From: Bryoerythrophyllum caledonicum
Lineage: Eukaryota > Streptophyta > Bryopsida > Pottiales > Pottiaceae
Direction: 5' to 3'
Assembly: GCA_963971425.1 (NCBI GenBank)
Contig: OZ020514.1
Coordinates: forward strand, 18,201,406-18,265,405
DNA: 64,000 nucleotides
In this document: in pieces, positions 19,999 through 32,424 of the stretch
Layout: every line of letters starts with the position of its first letter
Numbering within the stretch: the stretch's first letter is position 1
The notes under the pieces: generated by a model
What the model was told of the DNA's origin: nothing
Seen by the model: only the letters and a program-made list of their open reading frames with translations
Database searches by the model: none
Made by a program: the position numbers and the translations under genes

Positions 19999-22900
19999 AA
20001 ATTTTCATTTTTTAGGTATTTTCAATCTAATAGCCTAAATAGGATTGAGTATTGAACTGTTTAGAAAATATCTTGTAAATGGGAACTGAAAAGCTTTGTA
20101 GATCCTAAAGTAGAGTCAATTGGAGCCAATCCTGCCCTTTAGCTTCTAATTCTGAAAGATGTCTTCAAGATAGCATCTCTTTGATTCTGATTGCAAGGAT
20201 ACGTCTATTAGACTGTGAATCCTTAAGTGATGTTGAAAAAAGAAAGAAAACACAACACTACGATAGAAATCAGAATATTTTTAGAGTGATTGTCGAATAG
20301 ATGCCTGAGTTATAGAAAATTTTCATGTAGCAACGTTATTGTAGAAAGCCATGGAATATGTTCAAGTTGAATTGAGGACTGTTGTTCATAAATAAAAACA
20401 AATATTATTAAATCAATTTGACAGTGTTTTGTATTGGAGTTGGTGTCTGGCCAAGCGTCTTAAACAATGATTTTGTCTTATTGATGTTTACTCGGGATAA
20501 GAAGGTGTTTGAGAAAGATGATGTAGGTTACAGTAATTGAAGTCAATTTGACACAGTTTGGATTATGGTATGGAATTTATGCATACATCCTTCATATATG
20601 ATCTGAGGGTGTGGTCAATTTGACATACTGTTCAGTGGAACAGATTGGGTATCGTAAGATGGCACTAGAGATAAGAGGAACAGTTGAAACTTGTCCAATC
20701 GAGCTATGAATTTGGAGTTACTATTATTGGATTGAGAGAATTATATTTAAAACTGTGAGTACAGTAATTTAATAATAATAAATACGACAAGGTTGGCATA
20801 AAATAAAATGTTTTGATGAGTGGCATAGATTGGAACTGCCCTTATAGAAAGTTGAACTATGGATCCAAAAAAGATCACATAGTGAGAGAAAAGTTATTAT
20901 AATTAGTGACCGTAACTCTATTAGATTGAGTAGAGTAGAAGGGCCCATCTAATCTACAATAAATCTAGTGAATAGAACTATATGAAATAAAGTAAGTATT
21001 AGATTGATTACTGCTTGAAATTTATAGAGTAAGAATGAATTTTATTCGGTCACCTATTTGAATTTTCTTAGATGAATGATGATTAAGGAGTGATCACCCT
21101 TCACAACTAAGCCTATCAGATCAAGTAGAATTTAAAGGAAGACCTTGAATATTTATCAGAATTATTATTGTCATTGTAGTAACATAGAAAAAGCCATATT
21201 TTATGAAATTTCTATAAATTGTCCCGCTAATTAAGAAGGAATCAAGGACTAAAAAAGTGATTATGAAAGAAGAATAAAGTGATGAATTGAACTAGGTGAG
21301 TTATGATGGATTTGCGAAAGCAATTATTATATAAGAGTAAGCGGGAGTTTGCTTGAGATAAATGATTTTCACTCACCATGCCTCATGCATCATTGCATGC
21401 CATAAATTGATAGAAGGAATTCAATCATTAGTAAGTAGTCTCAAGGATAATTAATGAGTTGCATACAGGGCATGGCTATTGTCTTATTGAATTGGTTACT
21501 GTCTATTTGAACCGGCTATTAACGCCTAGGAGTTGATACTCCATGGTTTATTGTCAATTTGAACTACCCTTTTTCCTTAATATATGAGGAATGTAATAAC
21601 GGTAAATCAAGAATGAGTTTTAGATGAATTTACAGAATTATAGCTTTGGGATTTTGTTTTGGAGAATCTTTTATGATAATAATAAAATCATCTACTTTAT
21701 CACCTACACATTGTGACCATTAGTTACTTAAATACGCTAAACGAAAAGACCATTTCCCGAACCAATGTTATAAAGTAGTCTGGAGTAAGATAAGTGATCT
21801 TCAATTTTTTATACTATACAATACTTTTTTATTATAAATACCTCTCCCCAAAGGAAATAATTGCCAAATGAAGATACATTATTCCATCAGAAGTAGTAAA
21901 TTATATTCAAATTTTTTGTTATTTAAGACAGTCAAATGGCTATGAATACGGCAATATTTTGGAGAAATCATGAGAATTGAGATCATTATGATCCAGTTAA
22001 ATTTGATACTGTTATTCATAATTTGAATTCCTAATATAAATCTTCAGAATACAATTTTTTCTTTAATCCTATCTCATAAATGATTATATAATTTATTTCT
22101 TACAAAATAAGCATCTCTTTTACCAAGTTATTTTGAATACTTCAAATGTTAACCCCAATCTAAGTTCCTGATCAATTTCACACCAAAATTGCTTCTAAAC
22201 TGTCGATTCGAGTGCAATAAGTAACAAAAGAAACAAATACTTGTATTTCTAAATTTTACGGTAGGATCTTAAAAAATACTTACCAAATAATAAACTTACA
22301 AAACTTCATTGACATTGACCAGACAAATTGAAAGATTGTAGCGTTTGAAGAAGGAAATTGGTTAAATTTCTTCCTTGCGTTGAGTGGATCAGCAAACTTT
22401 CACTTCACTTAATGTTAAACACTTGCACTATTTTTGAGAATCTAAATGCATTACCATTATGTTTAGCATGATTCTAGTTCCTTGTACACCAATACTTAAA
22501 GGTAAAGAAAGAGTGTAGCATATTCAAAAACAGTCTGCAAAGATTTGGAATTCATAAAAGGTCATTTATTCACGTTTTGTAGTTTTTTTGAACTAAATAT
22601 GACTTAGAATATTGTTCCAGACAGTCACTAAGAAGGTTAACTTCACATATCGTTGTAGATTAAATAAAAATGGAAAACTATGAGGATCTATATGGTTTAT
22701 GAGGAAAAGAAGATGCTTTTGTGTTTCTTGATAAATAATGTGTGAAAATATTTGACTTGGGTTAAAATTATTTTGATACCCGAAGACAAATTTTGTTTTC
22801 GTGCATCTGCAAACAGGGAAATATTCTTACTATGTCAGAAAAATCTCAATGTCAATAGAAACTTCTATGAACAATATGAAGCTGCGCAGAGTCTATATTT

Positions 22901-24107
22901 TTAATTTTCAGTGGTACCAACTTTCGAACCACAAACCAAGAAACATAATAAAAACACCTATACAAAGCGTTGACCAAGGAAAATCTAGTATAAAATTTTA
23001 AAACACAAAATATAGATATTTTGTATCATAGGTAATTGCCCGAACTCAAGAAATTCCCTCGAAGGAGATTTTTTTCTTTAGGGGTTAAGTATATATTTCC
23101 TACAAGAGCTAAAACAAGCTACAAAGTTTAATTTCATCTAATATTTTATAAAATCATTTCAGTAAAGTTTTTATATAAGTAGTATGAAATACACATTTTT
23201 AAAAGCATGGAATGATTCAACAACAATTGGTTGTTTTTTTAATCAAGTCTATAACAATATGATATTTAGTAATACTGATATCATTTTATAGTTAAACTCT
23301 ATCTTGGTATAGAAAAGAGTACAATGTAAGTTCAGTGAGTTTGAAATAAATTTTTTTGTTTCAAAAATTTACATGTGATATTATGCTTTCATAAATTTTT
23401 TATTTGTCTAACGTTTAATTTTTTCATTAATTGATAATTTGATATCTAATTCATTGGTGTTCTTCTATACCATTCCTATAAAGATATATTGTAGAGGCTT
23501 GGTGTAGATTCTACAACAGTTTCAACCAACATTTAAACAATAATTTAAGTTGTATTCATCATTAAAAATAAATGAATATTGTATTGAGTTTTCCTTATTA
23601 CCTAATTTATAAAGTTGGTGAACAAAAATCTTGACATAAACTCAGTGGACATGGACTTAGTGGTGGAACAAACAATCACTTTATTCACGCCGGCCCTTTA
23701 AACCGGAGTTCTTCTTTTACTTGTATGTGATAGAAAACATTTATCATCTAACTTAAAAGTGATCAAAATTTGAGAAAAGTCTGATTTTTTATTAATGAAA
23801 TATATAATGCTTTAATGAAAATATAATACTTTTACCCTGACCCAAATTAAATTTTCTTCAACTCTTATTCGAAAACAATACTAAACCAAATGATGTGGAT
23901 TAAAAATTTTAATATTCTAAGAGTTATTTTCTTTAAATCGATTCAGATTTTACTACGCTTATCATACTACTAAAATCATAATCCGCACGGTGAACCACAC
24001 AACGATAAACCACGCAGTCAATCGTGCAGTGAACTATACGAATGGTGCAGTCAACCGCGCAGTTAATTGCGCAGCCAACCACGCAATGAATCATGTTACA
24101 ATTTTTT
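19999..24107. other. AT-rich DNA without recognisable genes
   Basis: Over 4 kb with stops in all frames; the longest open frames are below 70 codons and lack motifs. No rRNA or tRNA pattern seen. A few lines look like old repeats (GAACTG.../TTTGACA phrases repeated loosely near 20,400-20,640 and 21,480-21,560), but I could not align them convincingly. Confidence 0.7.
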
Positions 24108-24175
24108 AAATATAGTTTGTAATATAAAAACTTCATTAAAATGGTTGGACGAATGCAATGCAAAGCACTAGCTTG
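24108..24175. repeat. AT-rich dispersed repeat, partial copy 3
   Basis: ATATAAAAACTTCATTAAAATGGTTGG... and AATGCAAAGCACTAGC match the first part of the copies at 19,660 and 24,285. Preceded by loose tandem CGCAGT(C/T)AA units (about 24,000-24,090). Confidence 0.75.
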
Positions 24176-24284
24176 AGTTTTTGGGTGACAGTGTGAAATT
24201 TGCATTTCTGTGTTGCAATTTGTGCTTATTCAAAATATATTTGTAACTCTTGATTACAAATTTTACATTCAGAACATATTTATA

Positions 24285-24626
24285 TTTTATGTAGATTGTT
24301 GTTACCATTGTTTTTTATATTTTGTGATATGAAAACTACATTAAAATGGTTGAACGAATGCATTGCAAACCAAGCGCCAACTGCTAGTTTTTAGTTAAAA
24401 TTTTAATTCTAATTGGAATAGCTATCCTTGAATCAAGGATAGTCTATAATTAGAAAGTATAAAAAATACATGAATTAGCTCAAAAGACTTTTGTAATTGT
24501 CGGCAAAACTCTCAAAATTCTAATACTTTCTCAATATATTGAATATGATAATAATTTATTATATTTGATTCTTATCATTTGAACTAGTTTACAAATATAC
24601 TATTTGTTACAATATTTAAACGTTTT
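24285..24626. repeat. AT-rich dispersed repeat, copy 4
   Basis: Full-length match to 19,660-19,998. Its palindrome (TATCCTTGAATCAAGGATA, 24,423-24,441) is perfect: both arms carry the paired change C-to-T / G-to-A relative to the CCTCG form. Confidence 0.9.
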
Positions 24627-24849
24627 TTTCTTGAAATCAATTTTTTTGAAGACTTTTTAGTAGAGTTTTGTTAGTTTTTATTACTTTTTTACATATAAAC
24701 CAAATATAACTTTCAGTTTTTCATTCATTAGAAAATCCGATTTTGTCAAAACGAATATCATTTTGTTTTATTCGGGTTTGTCGCATTCCTAAATTGAAGT
24801 GACTCGGATTCCTGAAAAGGTCACCTGAAAAGTTGAAACAAAAGTATAT

Positions 24850-25028
24850 TATTTTCCCGCCCAAAAATGGTGCCGTTGGAAAAAGTCTTTCCCGCCCACC
24901 TCCGTTTTTTGGGCACCGGAGCTCATCTCGACATTCATACTCCCCCCTGGAATTTCTCATTTCAAACTCTTTCCTCTCTGTGCCTCGCCTCCGCTTCCAC
25001 TTCTGTGTTTCAGCTCTTGCCTCTGCAG
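24850..25028 (+). promoter_or_regulatory. Probable promoter and 5'UTR exon of DUF7869 copy A
   Basis: Two TTTCCCGC boxes (24,853-24,860 and 24,888-24,895), matching the plant/animal E2F site core, precede a pyrimidine-rich leader that ends at a donor-like CA|GTAAGA near 25,028. The inferred intron runs to the ATG at 26,301. Copy B has the same kind of box upstream, which supports the call. Confidence 0.45.
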
Positions 25029-25367
25029 TAAGATACTGAATTAAGGTTTATATTGTTCTAGGTCTTTTTTTGGGGACACAAATGTCTTGGATAGGTATTT
25101 GGGGAAGGAGTGTAACTGTGGCTGTATTTCTTATGTTGTTGTACTTCTTGCACGTTGGTTGAAGTCATTTTCATTTTCATTTTGCCTGTGTCACACCGGT
25201 CATTTCAATGTTTTTTCCTCTGCTCTATGCGCAATAGTAAAGGTCGACTTCCCCATCGCACGTTATTAAGTGTTGTTGACCATTGAACAGTGCAGCGGTC
25301 CTTGTTCGCACTTAAACTTAATCTCTATCTGTGACACTCCGCATATGACGGAATCACTGTAGCATTG

Positions 25368-26192
25368 TTATCCTCGTGTCGAGGATAACCTAAACTGATA
25401 TAATCAGATGAGATGAATAAATAAATAACCAACAATGACTTATCCTCGACTCGAGGATAAAACAAAGGAATCATAGTGCTCATGAATTTTAAGTGTAAAG
25501 TATTGTACGAATACGGCGATAATCTTTTTAAATTACAGTTATCCTTGAGTCGAAGATAATGGATGAAAACTTGTTGAATTTCAATGATAATGTAATGAGT
25601 ATATTGCATAAGATCATTGGTTGGATCTGGGTTTGATGTATTGTCAGTCTTCGCCCATTATTGATTGTATCCCCCTAGGGTGATATCCTTGAGTCGAGGA
25701 TATCCGATATCCGTGGAAAGGTACTAAATATTTCAACATTAAAAATTATGATAGTTATTCTTGAATCGAGGATAACTGACTTTGAGTTTGATGTCATCTA
25801 AGGCGTAAGTTGAATGTTAACTGTCAAATATCATATTTATGTTTTTTGGTAAATTGCCAATATCATTTATGCTCTCAAATCTTCAAGAAATGTTTTGGAG
25901 TTCTATCCTCGGTTCGAGGATATCTCTCTGAGGCTTTATGCAATTTATTTTTTAAATCATAACTCGATTCGTTCATGGCAAATTTAAATTTAAGGAGATA
26001 ATTTTCTAGTTCTGAACTTGATTGATTAATCTTTGAATGTTTCCCTTTGTTTGGAGTGATGTGTATATGAGGAGTGTTTCTCCAGGTTCAAATCATTAGT
26101 GATTTGTTAAACCTAACTGTGGATTTAATGAATGATCTCCTAATTCAGTATTTAAATTTTTTATATCTGCAATTATCCTCGTATCGAGGATA
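25368..26192. repeat. Seven palindromes in the 5' intron of DUF7869 copy A
   Basis: Copies at about 25,368, 25,440, 25,539, 25,683, 25,754, 25,903 and 26,172, each about 20 bases. Central triplets vary (TGT, ACT, AGT, GTT, TAT); three copies show CCTTG or TTCTTG left arms. Spacing is irregular (72-270 bases), so this is not a tandem array. Confidence 0.93.
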
Positions 26193-26300
26193 AGTGTATC
26201 TTCTCTGTTTCATTCTCCTCTCATTGAAGCTGTTCTTTACAATTATGATGATATAACTGAATGACTCACCCTCTGTCTATTTCATTGTGATATCTTGAAG

Positions 26301-28184
26301 ATGGAAGATCACTCATACGATGGTGTTGTCCGAGTTCCACCTACCTTGCCTCCAGGTGTTGCTGCATGTGATGGAATTCCTCGCGCGTCGTGGTTCTCAA
26401 AGCGCGTGATCCTTAGAAACACATCTGGGGCTGATGTTGGAATTGGACTTTGCCAGAGTGTTGATTCTGGATTTGTTCCTGAAACTGGTGGTCGGCCACT
26501 TGGAGATGATCATGTTGCGATTCTAATCGCTGAATGCTTAGACGAGACTGAAATTTTATTGAACTGGACGTTTGCCCTTCGAGCGTGGCCAACTTGACAT
26601 GTCTTTCTTTGCAACGTTAGCTTGTACAACCAAGAGAAAACTAGCATTTACAATGCTGCTCTAAAAGTATTTCGTCGCGGTCCTAGAGTAGGCGTTCGAC
26701 AGTACAAAACCACTCGTCAGAGAGTTGAGGGTCCTTCCCCACGAAAGAAGGAAGTACTTCTTACTTCACAATCGATCAACTCAGTTGCAAGCACCGTCTG
26801 TTGTCCAAGAAATTGTACTCAACGATTTCCACGGTGTTCAATTTCTGTATTTCGCTCCCAAGTTTACCGTGACATTGGAGGTGTTTTCTTTCAGAAACAT
26901 GACTGGCTTGATGTACATAGGCAGATCCACATGGATTCCAGTGGCAACAATGTGGTGACGCTTAATGGAATTGATGTATGCCAAAATGCATGGTGTACTA
27001 TCATGGGGGTTAGCCGAGCCACATTCTACCGGTACAAACGAGAGGCAAAGGACGGGATGCGGGCGGGGGCACACGGCAATACTGGTTCAAAGAAACCCTG
27101 GACTCATACTCTACAGGCAATTGCTACTCTGCATGACATACTTGATGATGCTGCTGATCACAGTCCTAATAAGACTACTACACTTGGCACTGGGGAGAAG
27201 GTGGTCTCCAAACACTTGCCTGCCTCTTTTCAATGGAGTGGAGTGTTGCCAAAAGTGAATGAGGTGAATTCAAGATTTGGCCTCAAACCAATATCTTTGT
27301 CTGGTCTTTTGTCGAATTCGGAGCTCTGAATTTGAACAATACTCTACTAAGAAGCCTGGTGACAACTTTGCTCGCTGCGGAAGATGCGACCAATTCAAGC
27401 AATTAAAGAAGGCTTGTAAAGGGGGTCTTCCGCATACAAAATGTGGGAAGTCAAGCTGCAGTTACATCAGGCCTCTCAACAGACTCATCGAATTTTACAT
27501 TATGGGAACCGGAAGAACTCTGAAGAAAAACCGAATGAGGTTGTGTGCGTCATCCATGATAAAATGAATCATAGCAAAACCGCATCTCCTCATTTTTCTC
27601 ACAAGAATAAAGCGACGGAGTCCTTCATGAAATTGCCTGTGGCCGTAATGGAACAATTGCGCATGGACATGGGAATGTTCGTTATGCCCATTATAGTCTT
27701 GACATCGTCCCCACCGACTCGAACCACACTGTTGGATCCATTGCGAAGTTACTTCGGGACTTAGAGAGTCCACTGGCGTATTCTTCTCGTGAATTATTTA
27801 CGGGAGGAAGAGCTTCTCCTCTCTCTCAGGCTGTGCTTGCGGATGCTAACGTGTGTCTTGGATCCCTTGCTGCTCCACCGGTTGAACCTGTTCCTGCGAA
27901 ACAGTTACCACCAATTCTCCAAATGTGGTTGGATAATGCCACAGGGGACAATAAAAATAGATTTGTGTTTGCTTTCTTTTCCCTCCTCGTTCATATGGGT
28001 ATTTTCCGTGAAGTGTATGTCAACTTCTTACTTGTTGGTCATACTCACGAGGATATTGATGCAATGTTTGGGAGATGGAGTTCCAAACTCAAGTCAAATA
28101 GCTATCCAACGATTCCACTCTTAATGAAATCATTCATGGATGGTGAGAAAATGCCAGTTATTCCACACCTCATTGAAGAGGTGC
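26301..28184 (+). pseudogene. DUF7869 transposase-like gene, copy A, 5' part
   Basis: ATG at 26,301. It reads parallel to copy B throughout: a Gly/Val-rich N-terminus, CCPRNCTQRFPR, a helical block DVCQNAWCTIMGVSRATFYRYKRE followed by HGNTG, a CxxC pair (CGRCDQ), then DKMNHSKTASP, MWLDNATGDNKNRF and VGHTHEDIDAMFG. The last two are hallmarks of the DUF7869 family, thought to be an RNase H-like transposase core (established knowledge, moderately sure). A stop at 26,595 and frame changes near 26,620, 27,300, 27,440-27,570 and 27,765 disable it. The coding sequence breaks exactly at IEEVP, where the hAT element begins, and resumes at 43,622. Confidence 0.85.
28177..28184. repeat. hAT target-site duplication, left
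   Basis: AGAGGTGC. Right copy AGAGATGC differs by one transition. Eight bases is the hAT norm. A one-base alternative (GAGGTGCC/GAGATGCC) is possible, but the C(A) start of the element favours this phase. Confidence 0.85.
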
Positions 28185-28262
28185 CACGGTTGTCTACATA
28201 GACGGACAGGGGCCCAAAGACAGCGGACGGACAGACAGTAGGACGGACGGACAGGACAGACA
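28185..28262. repeat. hAT left terminal and subterminal repeats
   Basis: Short TIR CACGGTTGT, then several GGACGGACA/GGACAGAC units (28,201-28,259). Similar subterminal units occur at the other end, as expected for transposase binding sites. Confidence 0.8.
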
Positions 28263-28374
28263 ACACTTTTTGGCGGACAGTTGCGTGTAAAAAAAAATTA
28301 CAAACCCTAAATCAAATTTTCAACTTACCCCCTAGTAAAACACGTGTGCACGACACGTCAGACGACATTCCACG

Positions 28375-28700
28375 TCACATCAAGGGGCGGGCGCGTGCCT
28401 TCGGACCGCGCGCGCAACACTTGGGGCCGGGCGCATACCAATCTGGATCGCGCGCGTTCATGTAGGGCCGGGCGCGTTCCAATTAGGGCCGGACACGTTC
28501 CAATTAGGGCCGGACACGTTCCAATTAGGGCCGGACACGTTCCAATTAGGGCCGGGCGCGTACCCCTAAGGGCCTCGCGCGTGCATTTCAGGGCCAGGCG
28601 CGTACCGTTAAGGTCGGGCGCGTACCGTTAGGGGCCAGGCGCGCAGCGTCACGGGCCTGGCGCGTTCCATTGTGGGTCGCGCGCGCACCTGCCTATCGGC
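28375..28700. repeat. GC-rich minisatellite 1 (hAT)
   Basis: About 20-base degenerate units of the form GGGCCGGGCGCGTACC/ CCAATTAGGGCCGGACACGTT, including three near-identical adjacent ones at about 28,484-28,550. Non-coding. Confidence 0.9.
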
Positions 28701-28938
28701 TGCGCGAGATCAAACACTGCGTCTGCCCCTCAAAAGGCCTGAGGTTTAGAGAATTTGAAAGAATTCAATTGTACCAGGGTGCTCTTACATTAAAATTATT
28801 TATTTCAATGTAATGCTTTCATGAATGGGCACTCTCAACACCAAGTACATATTTTAAAACCGCGGTGCTATTGTACCATGCTATCACCACACCATTAAAG
28901 TCACTTTTAACTTGTAGTACCCTCATGTCCGTCATCTT

Positions 28939-31900
28939 TTAATCATTTGAGCTTGAGGATTCTTCATTGTGTTTTCGCTTCCGTTTTGATCGGCAAACAT
29001 TTTGGGGAAGAGAAAACCCGCGAAGCACCACCGTATTGTCGCCAGGTACCTCATCGCAATCCTCATCGTCTGCATCATCGCCCGATGATGAGAAGTTCTC
29101 GGCTGCATTTTCCAAGACTGGTGCCACGTACTCCTCAATCTCCGAGGCCAAGTTTCGTAGTTGTAGCTCGGCTCCAGTAGTTGATGCGGCGTTCACAAGT
29201 CGTTTTACTCAGATATTCTTCCTTTTGTCTGTTACTCCATCCATGTTTTTGGAGCGGTTGCCTTTGGCCCCAAAGACTCTCTCCGAGCTTCCACCTCGCC
29301 AAGGTCCCGTGGGCCGTGAAGAAAGGGAGAGTACCATTGTTCTCGCCCCTCCGTGTCCCTAAATGGCTGCTCATAGTAGAGGACCCAACCCTCGCGGAGG
29401 GAAGTTGTGGGGTTAGTATCGCACGTTCCATACCACCATTTGGGCCGAGTGCGCTACGGTGGACGGGTGGCCGAACTATTGTTGAAGAGGTCTTTTTTTT
29501 TACGCGTAAAAGAGTTCTTCCAATTGATGCGGTACTTTGATCACGTGGCCGCCGAAACAAATCTTGTAGTGGCATGTCTTCCTCTGAGTCCGGTTCTATT
29601 GCTTGAGGCAAAACCGGAGAGCTTCTCACAACTTCAATGGACCCCGTGGTGGCCATTGGCTCATGGGATTCATTATCGTTTCCACCACTGCTCACTTCGT
29701 TTCCATCGTGAGGAAATGTATCGTTTGCTGCAATGCCAATGCCATGACCGTCGAGTTCAGGGCCATCGCCACTAGAAGGGCCCGAGGCGCTAGAGCCGTT
29801 TGAGTTCATAGACTGATTCTCCGAGATGTTGTCATCTCCATCAAGATTGCCCCCGAGTGCCGACCCATCTTCGTTTGCCCTAGCTTCTTGGGCACGGTCT
29901 TCACCCGATAATTCTACTATAGTATGGACTGCTGTTGCGTCCACATCATCAAACTCAAAAGGATCCACTGGGTCACCGTGGACGTTGTGAAAATGGTCAT
30001 GTAGTGCATCTTCACCGTGCTCGTTGTTTGCAGAGTTGTCCCTAGGTGGGCTATGATCAGACACGGGGTTGTTGTCACCGGCAAGGTCTTCCCAATCGCC
30101 GCCCATCCAGTTATAACCCTCATCATCCGACTCCAAACCCTCGTCCTCTGTGTTTGAAGGAAGTCCCCCATCTGGATCAGACTCCTCCGAATGCACATTC
30201 TCCTCATACCATCGAATCGGGTCTGGACGAGCACGTTCTCAAAGCAATCGACTATTTGTGTAGATGTAAACCAAATCTTCCGCTTTCTACACTCCCAAGC
30301 GATTTCGGCTCTAACTATGCACGAACGAATACATGCTCCAATTACGCTCACATGACAAGGCCGAGCAGGTTTGTGCTAGTATACGCTTCGCAATGATAGG
30401 CAATGATTGCCCGCCCACGCGGTTCCACCATTGGTGAGGCAAGAGGTTGTTGTTTTCAATTTCCCCAGCTTCCCTTGGTGAATATGGGCCTCGCAATTCT
30501 TCATACTCCGTGATTTCGAGCATTATTGCCGAAAAAGACACTTCGAGTGGACCATAGAGCGTCATAACAACCTTGTTTAGGGCCCTTTTGGCCTCACCAT
30601 TGTTTTGAATTTGCAAGTTATTGGCTAGATAAGGATTCAATAAAGCCACTGCATAATGGAGATCTGTTGTCATCATCTCCCAACGCCGTAGGAATGATCC
30701 TTCAAGGCGAGTTGCAATTCCGTCAAGCATGTTGAATGGGGCATTGCGCAGCTTAAACACGTGCTCCTTTAGCTTGTTCATGGTCACCCAAGCAATTCCC
30801 ATTGCCGGAGTGTCACCATCAAAAGTTCGCAATGCCTTTAGTACTGGTGCCACTACAAATTCAAAGTTAGTGCACCGATGCCAGAAAGTCTCGTCTAGAA
30901 CGGTGGCTCGCACCTACGATGCCTTCGCATGGGCACGGTGCCCGTTTTGCCTATCAAAAAGAGAGGATACGTAGGATATCCATGCTAGGTCTATCACAAC
31001 CATCTCCAGGGCATTCTTCACTTCCAAAAAACGATGAATCAATATGTAATTGCATGCAAACCTTGTTGCAGCTGGCCACAACAGAGACAATTTTGGCGAA
31101 AATCGACGAAAAAGGGCCATGGGCACATGGTGGTTCTGGTTATACAATGCAATCTGTTTCGCCTTCTGGACGAGGTCTGCAAACATGCCTTCCTTCCCCC
31201 AGTCCTCGAGGAGGAGGTCCAAAATATATGCACAACACCCTTGAGTATATATGTGCGCGTACTCATCGTTGACCTTCTTCATTGCCCCCAACATGTTTGA
31301 AGCATTATCGGTGCACACTTGGACCACATTCAATGGTCCAACCTTACGGATAAAACTTTTCAATTGGTCCCCTATATATGCCGTAGATTTCTTCATACCC
31401 GTGGTGTCTATAGACCCCAAGAAGATATCACCTATTGGACATATGAGCATGATATTCATGAGAGGGCAACGTGTAACATTGTCTCACCCGTCCGAGCATA
31501 TTGTTGCCCCATACTTGGCAATATCTACGCCGGTCTTCTTGTCCACAAGGTCTTTCACTTTTTTTTAGAGGCTCAATGTATGTCGTCCTCATGGCATTGT
31601 ACGATGGCGATGTATAATCGAAACCCGCCTTTGACGTTGCGAGGGTGGCCTTGATGAAGGCCGGATGTCTAACCACGTTGAATGCAACGTTGGCTTCATA
31701 AAAAAATTGTGCCCATAATTCGTCCAATTCTTTTTGTTTTTCTATTTGGTAAGCCTCTGGAAAGCTCCGTTGTCGTACAGATCTTGGTGTTGATGATGCT
31801 GTTTGGCTTAGAGGATTTGTGGACTGCGTGTTCTCCTCATTTCGAGTTTCTAAGAAACTACCTTGTTGGATGGATTGGCTAGATCAAGGTTCAGTGGAAC

Positions 31901-32171
31901 ATGTTGCTGGTGCGCTAGGAAGGCCAACGATCTCCGCCTCGGTCATCCTAGGTGGAATAATATTCCCGCATCTTTTAAAACGGACCTTAACAGCTGCTGG
32001 GGCCTTAGTGCACGAAGTCTTCGTCCATTGTGGATACCCATAGTGTGACATGCACCTCCCACGTTTGTATGCGAACGTGTAATTGCACCAAACACATGTC
32101 ACTTGAACCTTCTTGTTAAATGTGTACCATGGGGCCCTCTCCTTCGTTTGAGCCCTTTGTTGAGACGACAT
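28939..32171 (-). pseudogene. hAT transposase
   Basis: A start at 32,171 gives MSSQQRAQ and a BED-type zinc finger: a Trp, CVWC (C-x2-C) and a His about 14 residues later. Further on, in another frame, FFYEANVAFNVVRHPAF (31,727 region) opens the DUF659-like core. This is followed by TGMKKSTAYIGDQLKSFI, VVQVCTDNASNMLGA (a catalytic Asp) and CCAYILDLLLEDWGK. The hAT dimerisation domain is clear: PHQWWNRVGGQSLPIIAKRIL then SALSCERNWSMYSF (30,311-30,470). A long acidic tail (SEESDPDG..., 30,196-29,135) follows, ending in a basic KRKRK segment. Most of 31,459-29,135 is one frame broken by stops (30,914; 30,311; two more to 30,250). It would cut and paste the element; this copy is inactive. Confidence 0.92.
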
Positions 32172-32384
32172 CACAATAAAATTGGCGCGCAATGTTGTGC
32201 CAAAGAGAATCCGCCAAAAGTAATAGGAAATTGTGTGCGTATAGAAAATAATGACCCAAAGGTCACTCACAAACTTGTAGATTCATGCAAGGAGCCCAAT
32301 GAGGAGTTCCAGGACACGAAGCCACGGATGTGAGGTGAGTCAAGCACATCGCATATAGGTCTTATATAGTGCTGGAGCAGGAGC

Positions 32385-32424
32385 ATCTGGGGCCGGGCGC
32401 GCACAAGGGTGGCCGGGCCGCTTT
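32385..32424. repeat. GC-rich minisatellite 2 (hAT), cut by the bacterial junction
   Basis: GGGGCCGGGCGCGCAC and GGTGGCCGGGCCGC are minisatellite-like units. Bacterial coding sequence starts directly after, at about 32,425. Confidence 0.7.

Noticed and set aside
22801-23001. 66-codon frame in AT-rich DNA
   Set aside because: Length expected by chance; no recognisable features.
19660-24626. Helitron ends for the AT-rich repeat (CTAG-like junctions before TTTTT)
   Set aside because: A CTAG-type junction exists, but no convincing 3' hairpin, TC start or A/T target pair could be shown.
11252-26192. CRISPR array
   Set aside because: The short palindromes are irregularly spaced (13 to several thousand bases), have no uniform spacers and no cas genes, and lie in eukaryotic introns.
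28344-28631. 95-codon frame with repeated IRAGHVP units
   Set aside because: It is a translation of the minisatellite; the repeated peptide reflects the repeated DNA.
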